Notes under the pieces: generated by a model
The model's database searches: none
Seen by the model: only the letters and a program-made list of their open reading frames with translations
Told to the model about the DNA's origin: nothing
Made by a program: the position numbers and the translations under genes
Origin: Sulfuriferula thiophila
GTDB lineage: Bacteria > Pseudomonadota > Gammaproteobacteria > Burkholderiales > Sulfuriferulaceae
Length of the DNA stretch: 64,000 nt
Direction of reading: 5' to 3'
Assembly (NCBI RefSeq): GCF_003864975.1
Contig: NZ_BHGL01000046.1
Span: 1 to 64,000, forward strand
Shown here: positions 56,021 through 64,000 of the stretch, one piece after another
How the letters are laid out: the number at the start of each line of letters is the position of its first letter
How positions within the stretch are numbered: position 1 is the first letter of the stretch

Positions 56021-56287
56021 TTAAGGTTTGGGGTATGGCGCTGCCAGCAGCAGTTGCTGGCTTATTGACGCCAATTCCTGCAGCCGTGCAGAGCCTACTT
56101 CCGGATAACTCATGTTGAATGACTTGAATGTATCCAGAATAATTTCGGAAATAATCAGGCGCGCGTTTTTCTTGTCATCAGCAGGAACCACATACCAAGG
56201 TGTGTGCTCGGCACTGATTGCATTCAGACATGATTCATATGCATTGCTCCTCATATTTTTCTGGCAGTACTCCAAATTAGGCGACAT
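56021..56287 (-). pseudogene. Polyphosphate kinase 2 (PPK2) C-terminal remnant
   Basis: An 88-codon frame whose residues 15-75 match the C-terminus of PPK2-family kinases: [24 protein letters not shown], then [13 protein letters not shown] and NMSYPE. The Walker A and B and lid regions, about 200 residues in intact PPK2, are missing. An in-frame TAG lies three codons before the ATG. Upstream sequence is the remnant of another gene plus a decamer repeat. It should be non-functional. Confidence 0.8.
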
Positions 56288-56366
56288 CGCTAGCTAGTTC
56301 TGTGCGGTGGCGTACCAATACGCACATTTGAGCAAACACATCGGATGTATTATTCCCTCATTTCTG

Positions 56367-56607
56367 CTACAGAATTCGATTGAATTCGATTGATTTCGAT
56401 TGATTTCGATTGATTTCGAGTGGCGCAGAGACGCTGTCGTGATGCGGAATAAGTCGCGCTGTATAATCCGATGCCGGGAGTGCTGCAGGCACCTCTGCCC
56501 GATAGGCATAGCCATTTGATGCACCTATCAGTTGCCGCACTCGCGTCATTTTTACTTGCTCGGATGCAGTGCCATTAACATCATTGGCATAAAGCTCAAC
56601 TTTAGAG
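56367..56607 (-). pseudogene. Alpha-glucan phosphorylase C-terminal remnant
   Basis: The reading frame from about 56600 to 56418 encodes KVELYANDVNG, then RQLIGASNGYAYRAEVPA and ASDYTARLIPHH, ending in APLE. These are features of the extreme C-terminus of DUF3417-type alpha-glucan phosphorylases (GlgP). The homology is cut where a 10-bp tandem repeat begins, and the frame runs through the repeat to a stop. The catalytic body is absent. Recognition is from memory of the family pattern. Confidence 0.65.
56371..56420. repeat. Five-copy 10-bp tandem repeat at a deletion junction
   Basis: Five consecutive decamers of the form TGATTTCGAT, with the first two carrying AATTCGAT and the last ending GAG. 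It lies between the phosphorylase and PPK2 remnants. The unit length is not a multiple of three, so copy-number change would shift the frame of the remnant. Confidence 0.85.
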
Positions 56608-56638
56608 TTTAATATGAGAAGAATTTTACACTGCGGGC

Positions 56639-57991
56639 CTATTCAATCAGATTGTCAGCTACCAGTTCCAGCAAACTGTGCATGGTTTTGTCCCACTGAA
56701 AATGCGCCTGCCCATCGTCAAAAGTCTGGCGGCAATTGGAGCAACTGGTGACCGCAATGTCTGCGCCCGCGGCATCGATCTGCTGCATTTTAATCTCAAA
56801 CGCTTTATGACGCAGAGGGTCAGCGCGATGGATGGTAACGACGCCGCCTCCGCCGCCACAGCACCAGTTTAGGTCGCCAGTATCCTGGGTTTCTTTCAGG
56901 TCGGCTCCGAGTGCATGGATGACATCGCGCGGTGCCTGAGTAGCGCCGCCGCGTCGAGAGATCTGGCAGGGGTCGTGAAAGGTGATCGATTTGCCCAGTG
57001 CTTTAAGTTTTATTTCGCCGCTCTGCACTTTTTCGGCAAGAAACTCCGATATATGCAGTACCTGAAATGGCAGCGGCTTGCCATACATGTTGGCACCCTG
57101 CCAGCGTAATGCGCCGTACGCGTGGCCACACTCGGGCATGATTACCAGCTTGGCGCTGCAGTCGATGGCGGCTTGGATCAGCTTCATGCTCAAGTCTTTT
57201 TGCCATTCGCTGTTGCCGGAGAGCAGCCCGAAATTAGTGGCTTCATAACCGTCGCTGCGCAGCGTCCAGGAGAGGCCCAGATGATTGAGCACCTTGGCCG
57301 TGGAGACGATGGATTGCGGGTATTTCATGATCTCGATGGAGGAGAGGGCGATGAGCACATCGGCCTGACTTTTATCCATAGGGATTTCTATCTCATTTTC
57401 ATCTGCGAGCCAGTCGATACGTTCCTTCAGCACCTTGGCGGTGGCGCCCAGCGGGCTGCCTTCGCGTTCTGCACGTTCGGCTACGGCCCATAGCTCATGG
57501 GGCACCAGTCCGGCCGCAAACATGCCGTGCCTGGCTTGGCCGACGAGGGTGGCGATGTCGATTCCCATGGGGCAGATCAGGCTACAACGACCACACATGG
57601 TGCACGAATCGTAGAGCAGGGTTTGCCATTCTTCCAGCTCTTCGATGGTGACTTTGTGCTTGAGATTGAGCGCTTTATAAATAAACGAGAATGCGCCGGA
57701 TTCCCTTTTGTAGGCTTGTTTAAAAGGCTCCAGTTTCCAGATAGGTGTGTACTTCGGATTCTGCGTCGAGGTGTAAAAATGGCAGGCCTGAGCACATTGG
57801 CCGCAGTGTATGCATGACTCCATATAGGTTGCTGCGGTGCGGCCAAAATCTTTGGCGAAACGTTGCATAGCCGCTGTGACGCGCTCTTCGTCTGGGCGTT
57901 CGCCTTGTTTGTCATAGCGCGTTTGCGGGTTCTCTACACTCAGACGGGGAGTATCCAGCTCAAGCGGATGCAGTGTGTCGATATCGCTCAT
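56639..57991 (-). CDS. HdrBC-like iron-sulfur protein (two [4Fe-4S] plus CCG domains)
   Basis: A 450-residue cytoplasmic iron-sulfur protein. Two ferredoxin motifs are at Cys60-63-66-70 (CIHCGQCAQAC) and near 131-141 (CTMCGRCSLICPMG). Two CCG-type cysteine domains follow: MPECGHAYGALRW, FHDPCQISRRGG, WCCGGGGG and SCSNCRQTF. This is the layout of heterodisulfide-reductase-like subunits such as DsrK, HmeD and glycolate-oxidase subunit F. It overlaps the NarI-like membrane gene by ATGA, so the pair should form a quinone-linked complex. It is the last gene of the formate dehydrogenase operon. Its electron partner is unknown. Confidence 0.85.
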   Translation of the reverse strand: MSDIDTLHPLELDTPRLSVENPQTRYDKQGERPDEERVTAAMQRFAKDFGRTAATYMESCIHCGQCAQACHFYTSTQNPKYTPIWKLEPFKQAYKRESGAFSFIYKALNLKHKVTIEELEEWQTLLYDSCTMCGRCSLICPMGIDIATLVGQARHGMFAAGLVPHELWAVAERAEREGSPLGATAKVLKERIDWLADENEIEIPMDKSQADVLIALSSIEIMKYPQSIVSTAKVLNHLGLSWTLRSDGYEATNFGLLSGNSEWQKDLSMKLIQAAIDCSAKLVIMPECGHAYGALRWQGANMYGKPLPFQVLHISEFLAEKVQSGEIKLKALGKSITFHDPCQISRRGGATQAPRDVIHALGADLKETQDTGDLNWCCGGGGGVVTIHRADPLRHKAFEIKMQQIDAAGADIAVTSCSNCRQTFDDGQAHFQWDKTMHSLLELVADNLIE

Positions 57992-58665
57992 GTGCGTGCG
58001 CCTTTCCGTGCAAACTGGGAACCGGTGGTTCCGCGGGATACGAAGACCAATACAGCATGGGCAAGCTTGCCAAAAGGTAGCCAGATCAGCAGTAATTCAA
58101 AGCTTAGCAGGTGAATGGCAACCACCACTCCATTCTGCGTGGCATCCAGGGCAGAACCGTTTTGCCCCAGCGCACCCAGCGCAGCCATGCCTGTGGCCAG
58201 CGGCAACATGGTGACAAACCAGCTGAAGTAATCATCAAAATTGGATAACAGTGCCAGTACCGGATTATTCATACGCACCATGAGGGCGACCAACAGGGAA
58301 ATAATGGTGATAGCGGCAACCAGATAAATAACGCCATTGGGCAATGCTGGCCACGAGAGTCCTGTTATTTGGGTGATAAACACGATGTGGGGCAGGAAAC
58401 CAAACACGATGATGGCCAGACCAAGGTGAAATGTGTAGCCGTTAATGACCGAAAATCGGGTGCTGGCGCGAAATTCGCGGTGCGGAATCATGCGGCTGAA
58501 AATCGTGCGAATCGCACCGGACAGGGTGTGGGTAGTACGCGGTAAGGACAAATCTTTTTTGACGGGATGACGGAAGATGGCAAATAAACGCCATGCAATG
58601 CCGATGATGAAAATGGTAAACGCTGCTTCTAGCCCCGTGCCCCTTGCAAATGTGATCAAATCCAT
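57988..58665 (-). CDS. NarI/DsrM-like cytochrome b membrane subunit
   Basis: A 225-residue integral membrane protein with about five helices, resembling the gamma subunit of nitrate reductase and DsrM. Histidines in helices (NGYTFHLGLAII, FLPHIVFI, VAIHLLSFELLL) are candidate haem b ligands. It lies 44 bp after selA and is coupled to the HdrBC-like gene. Together they would move electrons between the quinone pool and a cytoplasmic or periplasmic partner. Confidence 0.8.
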   Translation of the reverse strand: MDLITFARGTGLEAAFTIFIIGIAWRLFAIFRHPVKKDLSLPRTTHTLSGAIRTIFSRMIPHREFRASTRFSVINGYTFHLGLAIIVFGFLPHIVFITQITGLSWPALPNGVIYLVAAITIISLLVALMVRMNNPVLALLSNFDDYFSWFVTMLPLATGMAALGALGQNGSALDATQNGVVVAIHLLSFELLLIWLPFGKLAHAVLVFVSRGTTGSQFARKGART

Positions 58666-58709
58666 TTTTGATTTATCCTGAATGCTTATGGCAGGGTAGA
58701 TTCTGCCGG

Positions 58710-60164
58710 TTACGTTAAACGTAGCTGTTTAATCTGGCTCACAAATTCATGTGTATTTTTATCTTCCAGGCAGCGCATATCGAGACAGTATGCCCCGTCG
58801 GTAATTCTGCCCAATATCGGCACCGGCAGTTGACGGAACGCCTGTTCAATTTTCTTCAGTACACTGCCTTCGCCTTTGCCCCGGATAAGTGGGGTAATCG
58901 TAAGACACGCGCTGGGCAGCAGATTAACCGGCAGCGATCCGCTGCCGATCTGGCTTTGACAAGGTTTGATTGCGACTGTGGCATGACCAGTCAGCGCCAG
59001 CGCTACTATCGGCAAAACGTCTTTTGCTGCGGTTTCAATTTCTGTTAGCGAGCGCGTCAGCAGGCGCAGGGTAGGGAGGTTCTGGGTGAGACGTTCCGGG
59101 TCGCGATAGAGTCGCAATACCGCATCCAGTGCGGCATAAGTCATCTTGTCTACCCGCAATGCTCTTTTCAGCGGATTTTTTTTGATTTTGGCAATCAGGT
59201 CTTTACGACCAATGATAATGCCAGCCTGTGGCCCGCCCAGTAATTTATCGCCGCTGAAGGTGACCAGATCTGCGCCGTTAGCCAGCGACTCCTGTGGCGT
59301 CGGTTCACTGGGTAAGCCAAGCTTGGCGAGATCGGCCAGCGTGCCACTGCCGAGGTCGACCATGAATGGCAAACCATGCTTATGGGCCAGTCCAGCCAGA
59401 TCTTTTTCCGCTACTGAGGCGGTAAATCCCTGGATCGCATAATTACTGGTGTGCACTTTAAGCAGCATCGCTGTTTTGACCGATATTGCTTCCGCAAAAT
59501 CCTTCAAATGCGTGCGGTTGGTGGTTCCCACTTCTTTAAGACGACAGCCGGCGCGTGACATGATATCAGGTACGCGAAATGAGCCACCGATTTCAACCAG
59601 TTCACCGCGGGATACGATGACTTCCTTGCGTAAGCCTAACGTGTTCAGCGCCAGAAAAACCGCAGCTGCGTTGTTATTAACCACGGTTGCCGCTTCAGCG
59701 CCGGTCAGCTCCTGCAACAACGGCTCAATCAGACTGTCACGGTCTCCACGAGATCCGCCATCCAGGTCATATTCAAGATTGCACGGGCGGGTCATCGCAT
59801 TGATGACTGCTTGCACGGCCACATCCGGCATTTGTGCACGCCCGAGGTTGGTGTGCAGCACGGTGCCAGTCAGATTAAACACTGGCCTTAGCGAGGGGCG
59901 GGATGTGCGCTGCAGCGCTGATTGCAGGCGTATATTAATTACAGGCTCAGAAAATATGTCAGCAGGCAGGGTATGGCTTCGCGTTACCTGGTCACGCAGC
60001 TCTGTGAGCAGGGCCCGCAGCGCTGACAACACCGGATTCCGCCCATATTCAGTGATCAATGCTTGAGTAGCCGCCATATTGAGCACGCGATCCACTGAAG
60101 GAATGGCAGCTAACATGGCGCTGGTTGAATTGGGCGATGCGCTATTCGACAGTGAACTCGGCAT
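58710..60164 (-). CDS. selA: L-seryl-tRNA(Sec) selenium transferase SelA
   Basis: A 484-residue PLP enzyme converting seryl-tRNA-Sec to selenocysteyl-tRNA-Sec with selenophosphate. The PLP lysine is Lys307 in FSGDKLLGGPQAG. The N-terminal tRNA-binding region has FNLTGTVLHTNLGRA, and the arginine-rich GGSRGDRDS is present. Length is slightly above E. coli (463). It lies 17 bp after fdhE, within the formate dehydrogenase operon. Confidence 0.96.
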   Translation of the reverse strand: MPSSLSNSASPNSTSAMLAAIPSVDRVLNMAATQALITEYGRNPVLSALRALLTELRDQVTRSHTLPADIFSEPVINIRLQSALQRTSRPSLRPVFNLTGTVLHTNLGRAQMPDVAVQAVINAMTRPCNLEYDLDGGSRGDRDSLIEPLLQELTGAEAATVVNNNAAAVFLALNTLGLRKEVIVSRGELVEIGGSFRVPDIMSRAGCRLKEVGTTNRTHLKDFAEAISVKTAMLLKVHTSNYAIQGFTASVAEKDLAGLAHKHGLPFMVDLGSGTLADLAKLGLPSEPTPQESLANGADLVTFSGDKLLGGPQAGIIIGRKDLIAKIKKNPLKRALRVDKMTYAALDAVLRLYRDPERLTQNLPTLRLLTRSLTEIETAAKDVLPIVALALTGHATVAIKPCQSQIGSGSLPVNLLPSACLTITPLIRGKGEGSVLKKIEQAFRQLPVPILGRITDGAYCLDMRCLEDKNTHEFVSQIKQLRLT

Positions 60165-60181
60165 GGATATCGGTCAGCTGA

Positions 60182-61111
60182 TTACACAGCCATGGCTGAA
60201 GTGGAAATCAGAAACAGGTTAGGTCCGCTACGCAGTTTGCCGGTTTCGTCCATCATCAGATCCAGCGCCAGGGTTGCCAGGTCGTCTGCAATCGGATCAA
60301 CGTACTGATCTTTGTCCATCTGCATAATTTTAAGATACGTACCGCACTCTTCACAGGTTTCCGCTTTTACCGCACCGGAACTGCCGGCTATTGCAAAATA
60401 CGAAATGCCTTTAGTGGACTCGCAATTTGTGCACTTGACGCGAACCATATGCCACTGCGTATTGCATACCGAACAACATAGATAGCGTAGCGCATTTTCA
60501 GCTCCGCCAATGCGTAGTATGCTCGACACAGGCGGTGAAGCGCACACCGGGCACAGATTGCTGATGTCGTTGGCGCCAAAAGCTTGTGCACCCAGGGTGG
60601 TTGCCATATGCGTCCAGTATACCTGCAGTGCTGCGGCCACAAAAGGAGCTGCACCCAGATCAACATCTTCAAATTCACCAGCGAGTATCGCTGTTGCAAA
60701 TGTTTCCAGCGCATCGCTATCCAGTGCCTGCAAACGCAGCAGGATTTCTTTGGTAGCCGGGGTCGCTGTTCGCATCACATCAACAATGATTTTTTTGAGT
60801 GCTTCTTGCCATACTGTATTGCGTGGCCAGCTTTGTACCGACAGGGGTGGCATGCCATGCTCCCGACATAACTTTATTTCAGCTTCAGTCGGGAGTTCGG
60901 CTTTGGGAAAAACTGCCAGTGCGGCATGCTGGGCTTCCGTCAGTTCCGCCATGAACAACAGGAAATCCTTCATGACGTGACCTTCGGCCAGTTGTCGCAA
61001 CCGTCCAGCCCGGTCACGGAAAACGTTATCCCTCGGCGATATGTAGATGAAAGGGATGTCACCGGACGGTGCTTCTATTTGTCCGGGCTGGATGATGGGT
61101 GTTGTACTCAC
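60182..61111 (-). CDS. fdhE: Formate dehydrogenase accessory protein FdhE
   Basis: A 309-residue cytoplasmic maturation protein needed for active respiratory formate dehydrogenase. The C-terminal rubredoxin-like region has four Cys pairs: CPVC, CSVC, CTNC and CEEC. It starts at GTG, overlapping the fdnI stop as GTGA. Length matches E. coli FdhE (309). Confidence 0.94.
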   Translation of the reverse strand: MSTTPIIQPGQIEAPSGDIPFIYISPRDNVFRDRAGRLRQLAEGHVMKDFLLFMAELTEAQHAALAVFPKAELPTEAEIKLCREHGMPPLSVQSWPRNTVWQEALKKIIVDVMRTATPATKEILLRLQALDSDALETFATAILAGEFEDVDLGAAPFVAAALQVYWTHMATTLGAQAFGANDISNLCPVCASPPVSSILRIGGAENALRYLCCSVCNTQWHMVRVKCTNCESTKGISYFAIAGSSGAVKAETCEECGTYLKIMQMDKDQYVDPIADDLATLALDLMMDETGKLRSGPNLFLISTSAMAV

Positions 61112-61743
61112 AACTTGGTTTCCTTTGAAATTTCTTTATACCAGGCTGGATGGTGATGCTTGGCCCAGGCTACGGTAACAGTACCACGTGTCATGGCGCG
61201 AATGGAACCTTTAGTCCAGATAGCCGCATATACGTGCACGATGATGGCTACTATGGCGATAAAGGCTGCCAGTGAATGCACCAATACGGCCAGCCGGATG
61301 ATATTGATTGAGAAGAAGGGCGCAAAGTAAGGCCGCCAGATAATGAAACCGGACAGTACCAGCAATGGAATAATGACCACCAGCGACCAGAATAAATACT
61401 TCTGGCCAATGTTGTATTTCCCTATTTCAGGCAAATCCGTGTCTTTATTGGCCATAATGTCACCCAGATGTTTCTGCCATTCAAGGTCGGCTTTGGTAAT
61501 GTAATTATTACCCCAGAATTTGACTATCAGGCTGAGAAAAGCCACAAACATGACCACGCCGATAAATGGATGCAAGATTCTGGTCCAGGGGCCGCCTCCA
61601 AATAAATTGGTCAGAAAGAAAAAGGCGGGGTGGAATAGTGCCAGACCACTTAACGCCAGCATGATAAAAGTAATCGCCACCAGCCAATGATTCGTGCGTT
61701 CTTTGGTGGAGTAACGAGCTACCAGATTAGTCTTGATCGACAT
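61108..61743 (-). CDS. fdnI: Formate dehydrogenase gamma subunit, cytochrome b556
   Basis: A 211-residue four-helix membrane protein carrying two haem b groups and the quinone site. Ligand-type histidines are in ERTNHWLVA, ILHPFIG, LVHSLAA and IVHVYAA. It anchors the alpha-beta periplasmic catalytic part and reduces quinone. It lies 45 bp after fdnH. Confidence 0.94.
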   Translation of the reverse strand: MSIKTNLVARYSTKERTNHWLVAITFIMLALSGLALFHPAFFFLTNLFGGGPWTRILHPFIGVVMFVAFLSLIVKFWGNNYITKADLEWQKHLGDIMANKDTDLPEIGKYNIGQKYLFWSLVVIIPLLVLSGFIIWRPYFAPFFSINIIRLAVLVHSLAAFIAIVAIIVHVYAAIWTKGSIRAMTRGTVTVAWAKHHHPAWYKEISKETKL

Positions 61744-61788
61744 ATGCTGCTCCTCAAATTTATGGTTACCCTATCAATCACACCGCAA

Positions 61789-62664
61789 TTAATGCGGTTC
61801 GGATTCGTTTTCTTCCTCAACTTCATTTGGGCCTACTGTGATGTAGTGGAAGAATCCAACCAATGCTACCAAACCGATACCCAGGCTCATTATGGGTTTG
61901 GTAATGCCTTTCCAGATTGACACCATGGGATTGATTGATGGATCTTTAGGTAAACCATGATATAGCTCAGGTTGGTCCGCATGTTGCAGCACATACATCA
62001 CATGCGTTCCTCCTATGCCTTGCGGGTCGTATAGTCCGGCATTGCTATAACCACGCTCTTTGAGGTCAACAATACGCTCTGCAGCATGATCTATCATGTC
62101 CTCCTTTGTGCCGAATACCAGCGCTCCGGTCGGGCAGCTTTTTACGCAGGCTGGTTCCATGCCAACACCTACCCGGTCGGAGCAAAGCGTACATTTGTAG
62201 GCTTTGTTATCCTTCTTGGATATGCGCGGTACATTGAACGGGCAACCGGCAATGCAATAACCACAGCCGATGCAGCTTTCCTCGTGAAAATCGACAATAC
62301 CATTACTGTATTGAATGATCGCACCCGGTGCTGGGCAGGCTTTAAGGCAACCTGGATCGGCGCAGTGCATACAGCCATCCTTGCGGATTAACCATTCCAG
62401 TTTGTCTTTTTCGACTTCGACTTCCGAGAAGCGCATGACCGTCCATGAATCCGCCGTTAAGTCGCGCGGGTTATCGTAGATACCGGCATTGCTGCCGATT
62501 TCATCACGGATATCATTCCACTCCATGCATGCTGATTGGCAAGCTTTGCAGCCGATGCATTTGGAAACATCTATCAGCTTGGCAACCTCTGCCGTCTGAC
62601 GTACGCCAGGTGGTGGAGTTGTAGTGGCGGAACTGCGCAGAATATCTAAAGATTGTAGTGCCAT
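61789..62664 (-). CDS. fdnH: Formate dehydrogenase iron-sulfur (beta) subunit
   Basis: A 291-residue electron-transfer subunit with four [4Fe-4S] sites in [41 protein letters not shown] and CTLCSD...CVKSCP. A C-terminal helix (about 255-275) anchors it in the inner membrane, as in E. coli FdnH/FdoH. It lies 12 bp after the catalytic subunit gene. Confidence 0.95.
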   Translation of the reverse strand: MALQSLDILRSSATTTPPPGVRQTAEVAKLIDVSKCIGCKACQSACMEWNDIRDEIGSNAGIYDNPRDLTADSWTVMRFSEVEVEKDKLEWLIRKDGCMHCADPGCLKACPAPGAIIQYSNGIVDFHEESCIGCGYCIAGCPFNVPRISKKDNKAYKCTLCSDRVGVGMEPACVKSCPTGALVFGTKEDMIDHAAERIVDLKERGYSNAGLYDPQGIGGTHVMYVLQHADQPELYHGLPKDPSINPMVSIWKGITKPIMSLGIGLVALVGFFHYITVGPNEVEEENESEPH

Positions 62665-62676
62665 GATCCGCCTCCC

Positions 62677-64000
62677 TTATACTTTCTCAATGTTAACGAG
62701 GAATGACTTGAATTCCGGTGTCTGGGTATTTGCATCGCCTACGTACGGCGTTAAGGTATTGGCGATGAAACCATTCTTAGCCAAGCCTTTGAATCCCCAG
62801 TGAATCGGAATGCCGACCGTATCTACCGGCTGACCATTGACGGTAAGCGTTTTGATGCGCTTGGTCACTACGGCAACAGCCTTGATAAACCCACGGTTGG
62901 AAGTCACCTTGACCTTGTCGCCAGCCTTGATGCCTTTGGCCTTGGCCAAATTCTCACCAATTTCGACGAATTGCTCGGGTTGCAGAATCGCATTGAGTCT
63001 GACGTGCTTGGTCCAGTAGTGGAAGTGCTCCGTCAGCCGGTAGGTAGTCCCTACATACGGGAATTCCTTGGCCTTGCCGAACGCTTCCATATCCCCTTTG
63101 AATACTCGTGCAGCCGGATTGCTGATGACATTCGGATGCAGCGGGTTAGTGCCTATCGGTGTTTCGAAAGGCTCGTAATGTTCAGGGAAAGGACCTTCTG
63201 CCATTTTATCAACAGCAAACAGACGCGCAATACCTTCAGGGTTCATGATGAACGGACCGACATTTTCTTCGGGTGCTGCGTCTGGACGCATATCCGGAAT
63301 ATCCATGCCCATCCATTTGCTTTCCTTGGTATTCCAGGAAATCACCTTGCGTTTGGCATCCCAAGGTTTACCGGCAGGGTCGCATGAGGCGCGGTTGTAA
63401 AGTATGCGGCGATTGGCTGGCCAGGCATATGCCCAGTTAAGGGTATTGCCCAAACCACTCGGGTCGGAGTTGTCACGGCGTGCCATCAAGTTGCCTGCCT
63501 GTGACCATGCACCGGAGAATATCCAGCAGCCGCAGGCAGTAGAGCCATCGTCGCGTAATTGCGCGAAGCCAGCCAACTGCTCGCCTGCTTTTGCAAGTAC
63601 CTTGGTTGGGTCTTTTGGATCCAGTACGTCAGCCAGCGCCTTGCCGTTAAATTCCTTGGCAAGCTCTTCCGAAGAAGGGCTGTCCGGAATTTTGTACGGC
63701 CAGGTAAGGTTGAGTATCGGATCGGGGAATGCACCGCCTTCCTGCTTGTACATTTCACGCAGCTTGAGGAACAGGCCACCCATGATTTCGGCATCGCCTC
63801 TGGCCTCACCGGGTGCGTCGGCACCCTTGAAGTGCCATTGCAGTACGCGACTGGAGCTGACCAGCGAGCCGTCTTCTTCTGCAAAACAGGTAGAAGGTAA
63901 ACGGAACACTTCAGTCTGGATCTTGGATGAATCAACATCATTGAATTCACCGAAATTTTTCCAGAATTCAGAAGTTTCTGTCGCGAGCGGATCGATGATC
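62677..64000 (-). CDS. fdnG: Formate dehydrogenase catalytic (alpha) subunit, C-terminal part
   Basis: About 440 residues of the molybdopterin catalytic subunit, cut by the window edge. The frame is open to base 64000 and begins DPLATETSEFWKNFGEFND, close to the middle of E. coli FdnG (1015 residues). The C-terminal cofactor-binding domain is complete (GDKVKVTSNRGFIKAV). The selenocysteine codon, near residue 196 in FdnG, and its SECIS lie outside the window. The nearby selA, selB and selC make a selenocysteine enzyme very likely. Confidence 0.94.
   Translation of the reverse strand, partial: IIDPLATETSEFWKNFGEFNDVDSSKIQTEVFRLPSTCFAEEDGSLVSSSRVLQWHFKGADAPGEARGDAEIMGGLFLKLREMYKQEGGAFPDPILNLTWPYKIPDSPSSEELAKEFNGKALADVLDPKDPTKVLAKAGEQLAGFAQLRDDGSTACGCWIFSGAWSQAGNLMARRDNSDPSGLGNTLNWAYAWPANRRILYNRASCDPAGKPWDAKRKVISWNTKESKWMGMDIPDMRPDAAPEENVGPFIMNPEGIARLFAVDKMAEGPFPEHYEPFETPIGTNPLHPNVISNPAARVFKGDMEAFGKAKEFPYVGTTYRLTEHFHYWTKHVRLNAILQPEQFVEIGENLAKAKGIKAGDKVKVTSNRGFIKAVAVVTKRIKTLTVNGQPVDTVGIPIHWGFKGLAKNGFIANTLTPYVGDANTQTPEFKSFLVNIEKV

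Noticed and set aside
56371-56420. Short regularly spaced repeats resembling a CRISPR array
   Set aside because: The units are contiguous 10-mers with no spacers, so it is a simple tandem repeat.
56639-58665. Calling the pair DsrK and DsrM
   Set aside because: No other dsr genes are present, the proteins are shorter than DsrMK, and the operon context is formate dehydrogenase. Only family-level names are justified.
62677-64000. In-frame UGA selenocysteine codon in fdnG
   Set aside because: The visible part is the C-terminal section only and contains no in-frame UGA; the expected site is outside the window.

Overview
The window looks like a chromosomal segment of a motile Gram-negative betaproteobacterium, most plausibly from the sulfur- or iron-oxidising Nitrosomonadales (Sulfuricella/Sulfuriferula/Gallionella-like). 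This placement rests on the flhB-flhA-flhF-flhG-fliA-motC-motD order, the betaproteobacterial-type SMC and FdhE, a sulfane-sulfur operon and a selenoprotein formate dehydrogenase. It is an inference from gene content, not a phylogeny. Coding density is high, and many genes overlap by ATGA or GTGA, so long operons are likely.

Layout: 1-960 holds a stub of a type VI-type GH19 effector and a small coupled ORF. 1004-11153 is a divergently controlled catabolic and uptake island: a GntR/FCD regulator, a Tsx-like outer-membrane channel, a complete BMP-type ABC importer, two paralogous isochorismatase-fold cysteine hydrolases, and AtzG-AtzE-AtzH-like proteins. I read it as uptake and hydrolysis of a biuret/triuret-like ureide. 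11313-18869 is the flagellar export, placement, sigma-28 and motor operon; its FlhG has a degenerate P-loop. 19096-22431 holds a MutS2-like protein without Smr, rlmM and a DUF2238 membrane protein.

22414-31091 is a minus-strand arn (Ara4N lipid A) operon with arnA split into two genes, two ArnT-like transferases and a single ArnE-type subunit. 31155-36319 holds an AI-2E-family protein, a 2-Cys peroxiredoxin, glnS, an orphan TRAP binding protein and a CheY-like protein. 36538-42979 is mostly signalling: a diguanylate cyclase, a large Cache-HAMP-PAS histidine kinase with a MITE 25 bp upstream, a TPR-methyltransferase, arfB and a receiver protein. 43039-47796 holds a ribulokinase-like FGGY kinase divergent from smc.

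47883-51649 is an operon of an ArsR-rhodanese fusion, persulfide-dioxygenase-like MBL protein, MFS transporter, DsrE-like protein and methyltransferase. It is followed by tRNA-Sec (selC) and convergent selB. 54043-56607 holds zwf, a zinc-ribbon protein and the fused 3' remnants of ppk2 and an alpha-glucan phosphorylase gene, separated by a 10-bp tandem repeat. 56639-64000 is a minus-strand operon fdnG (partial)-fdnH-fdnI-fdhE-selA-narI-like-hdrBC-like. Selenocysteine tRNA, elongation factor and synthase therefore all lie within about 13 kb of the formate dehydrogenase that presumably needs them. Two copies of a small inverted-repeat element (MITE), each with its own 5-bp target duplication, lie at 18890 and 40365.
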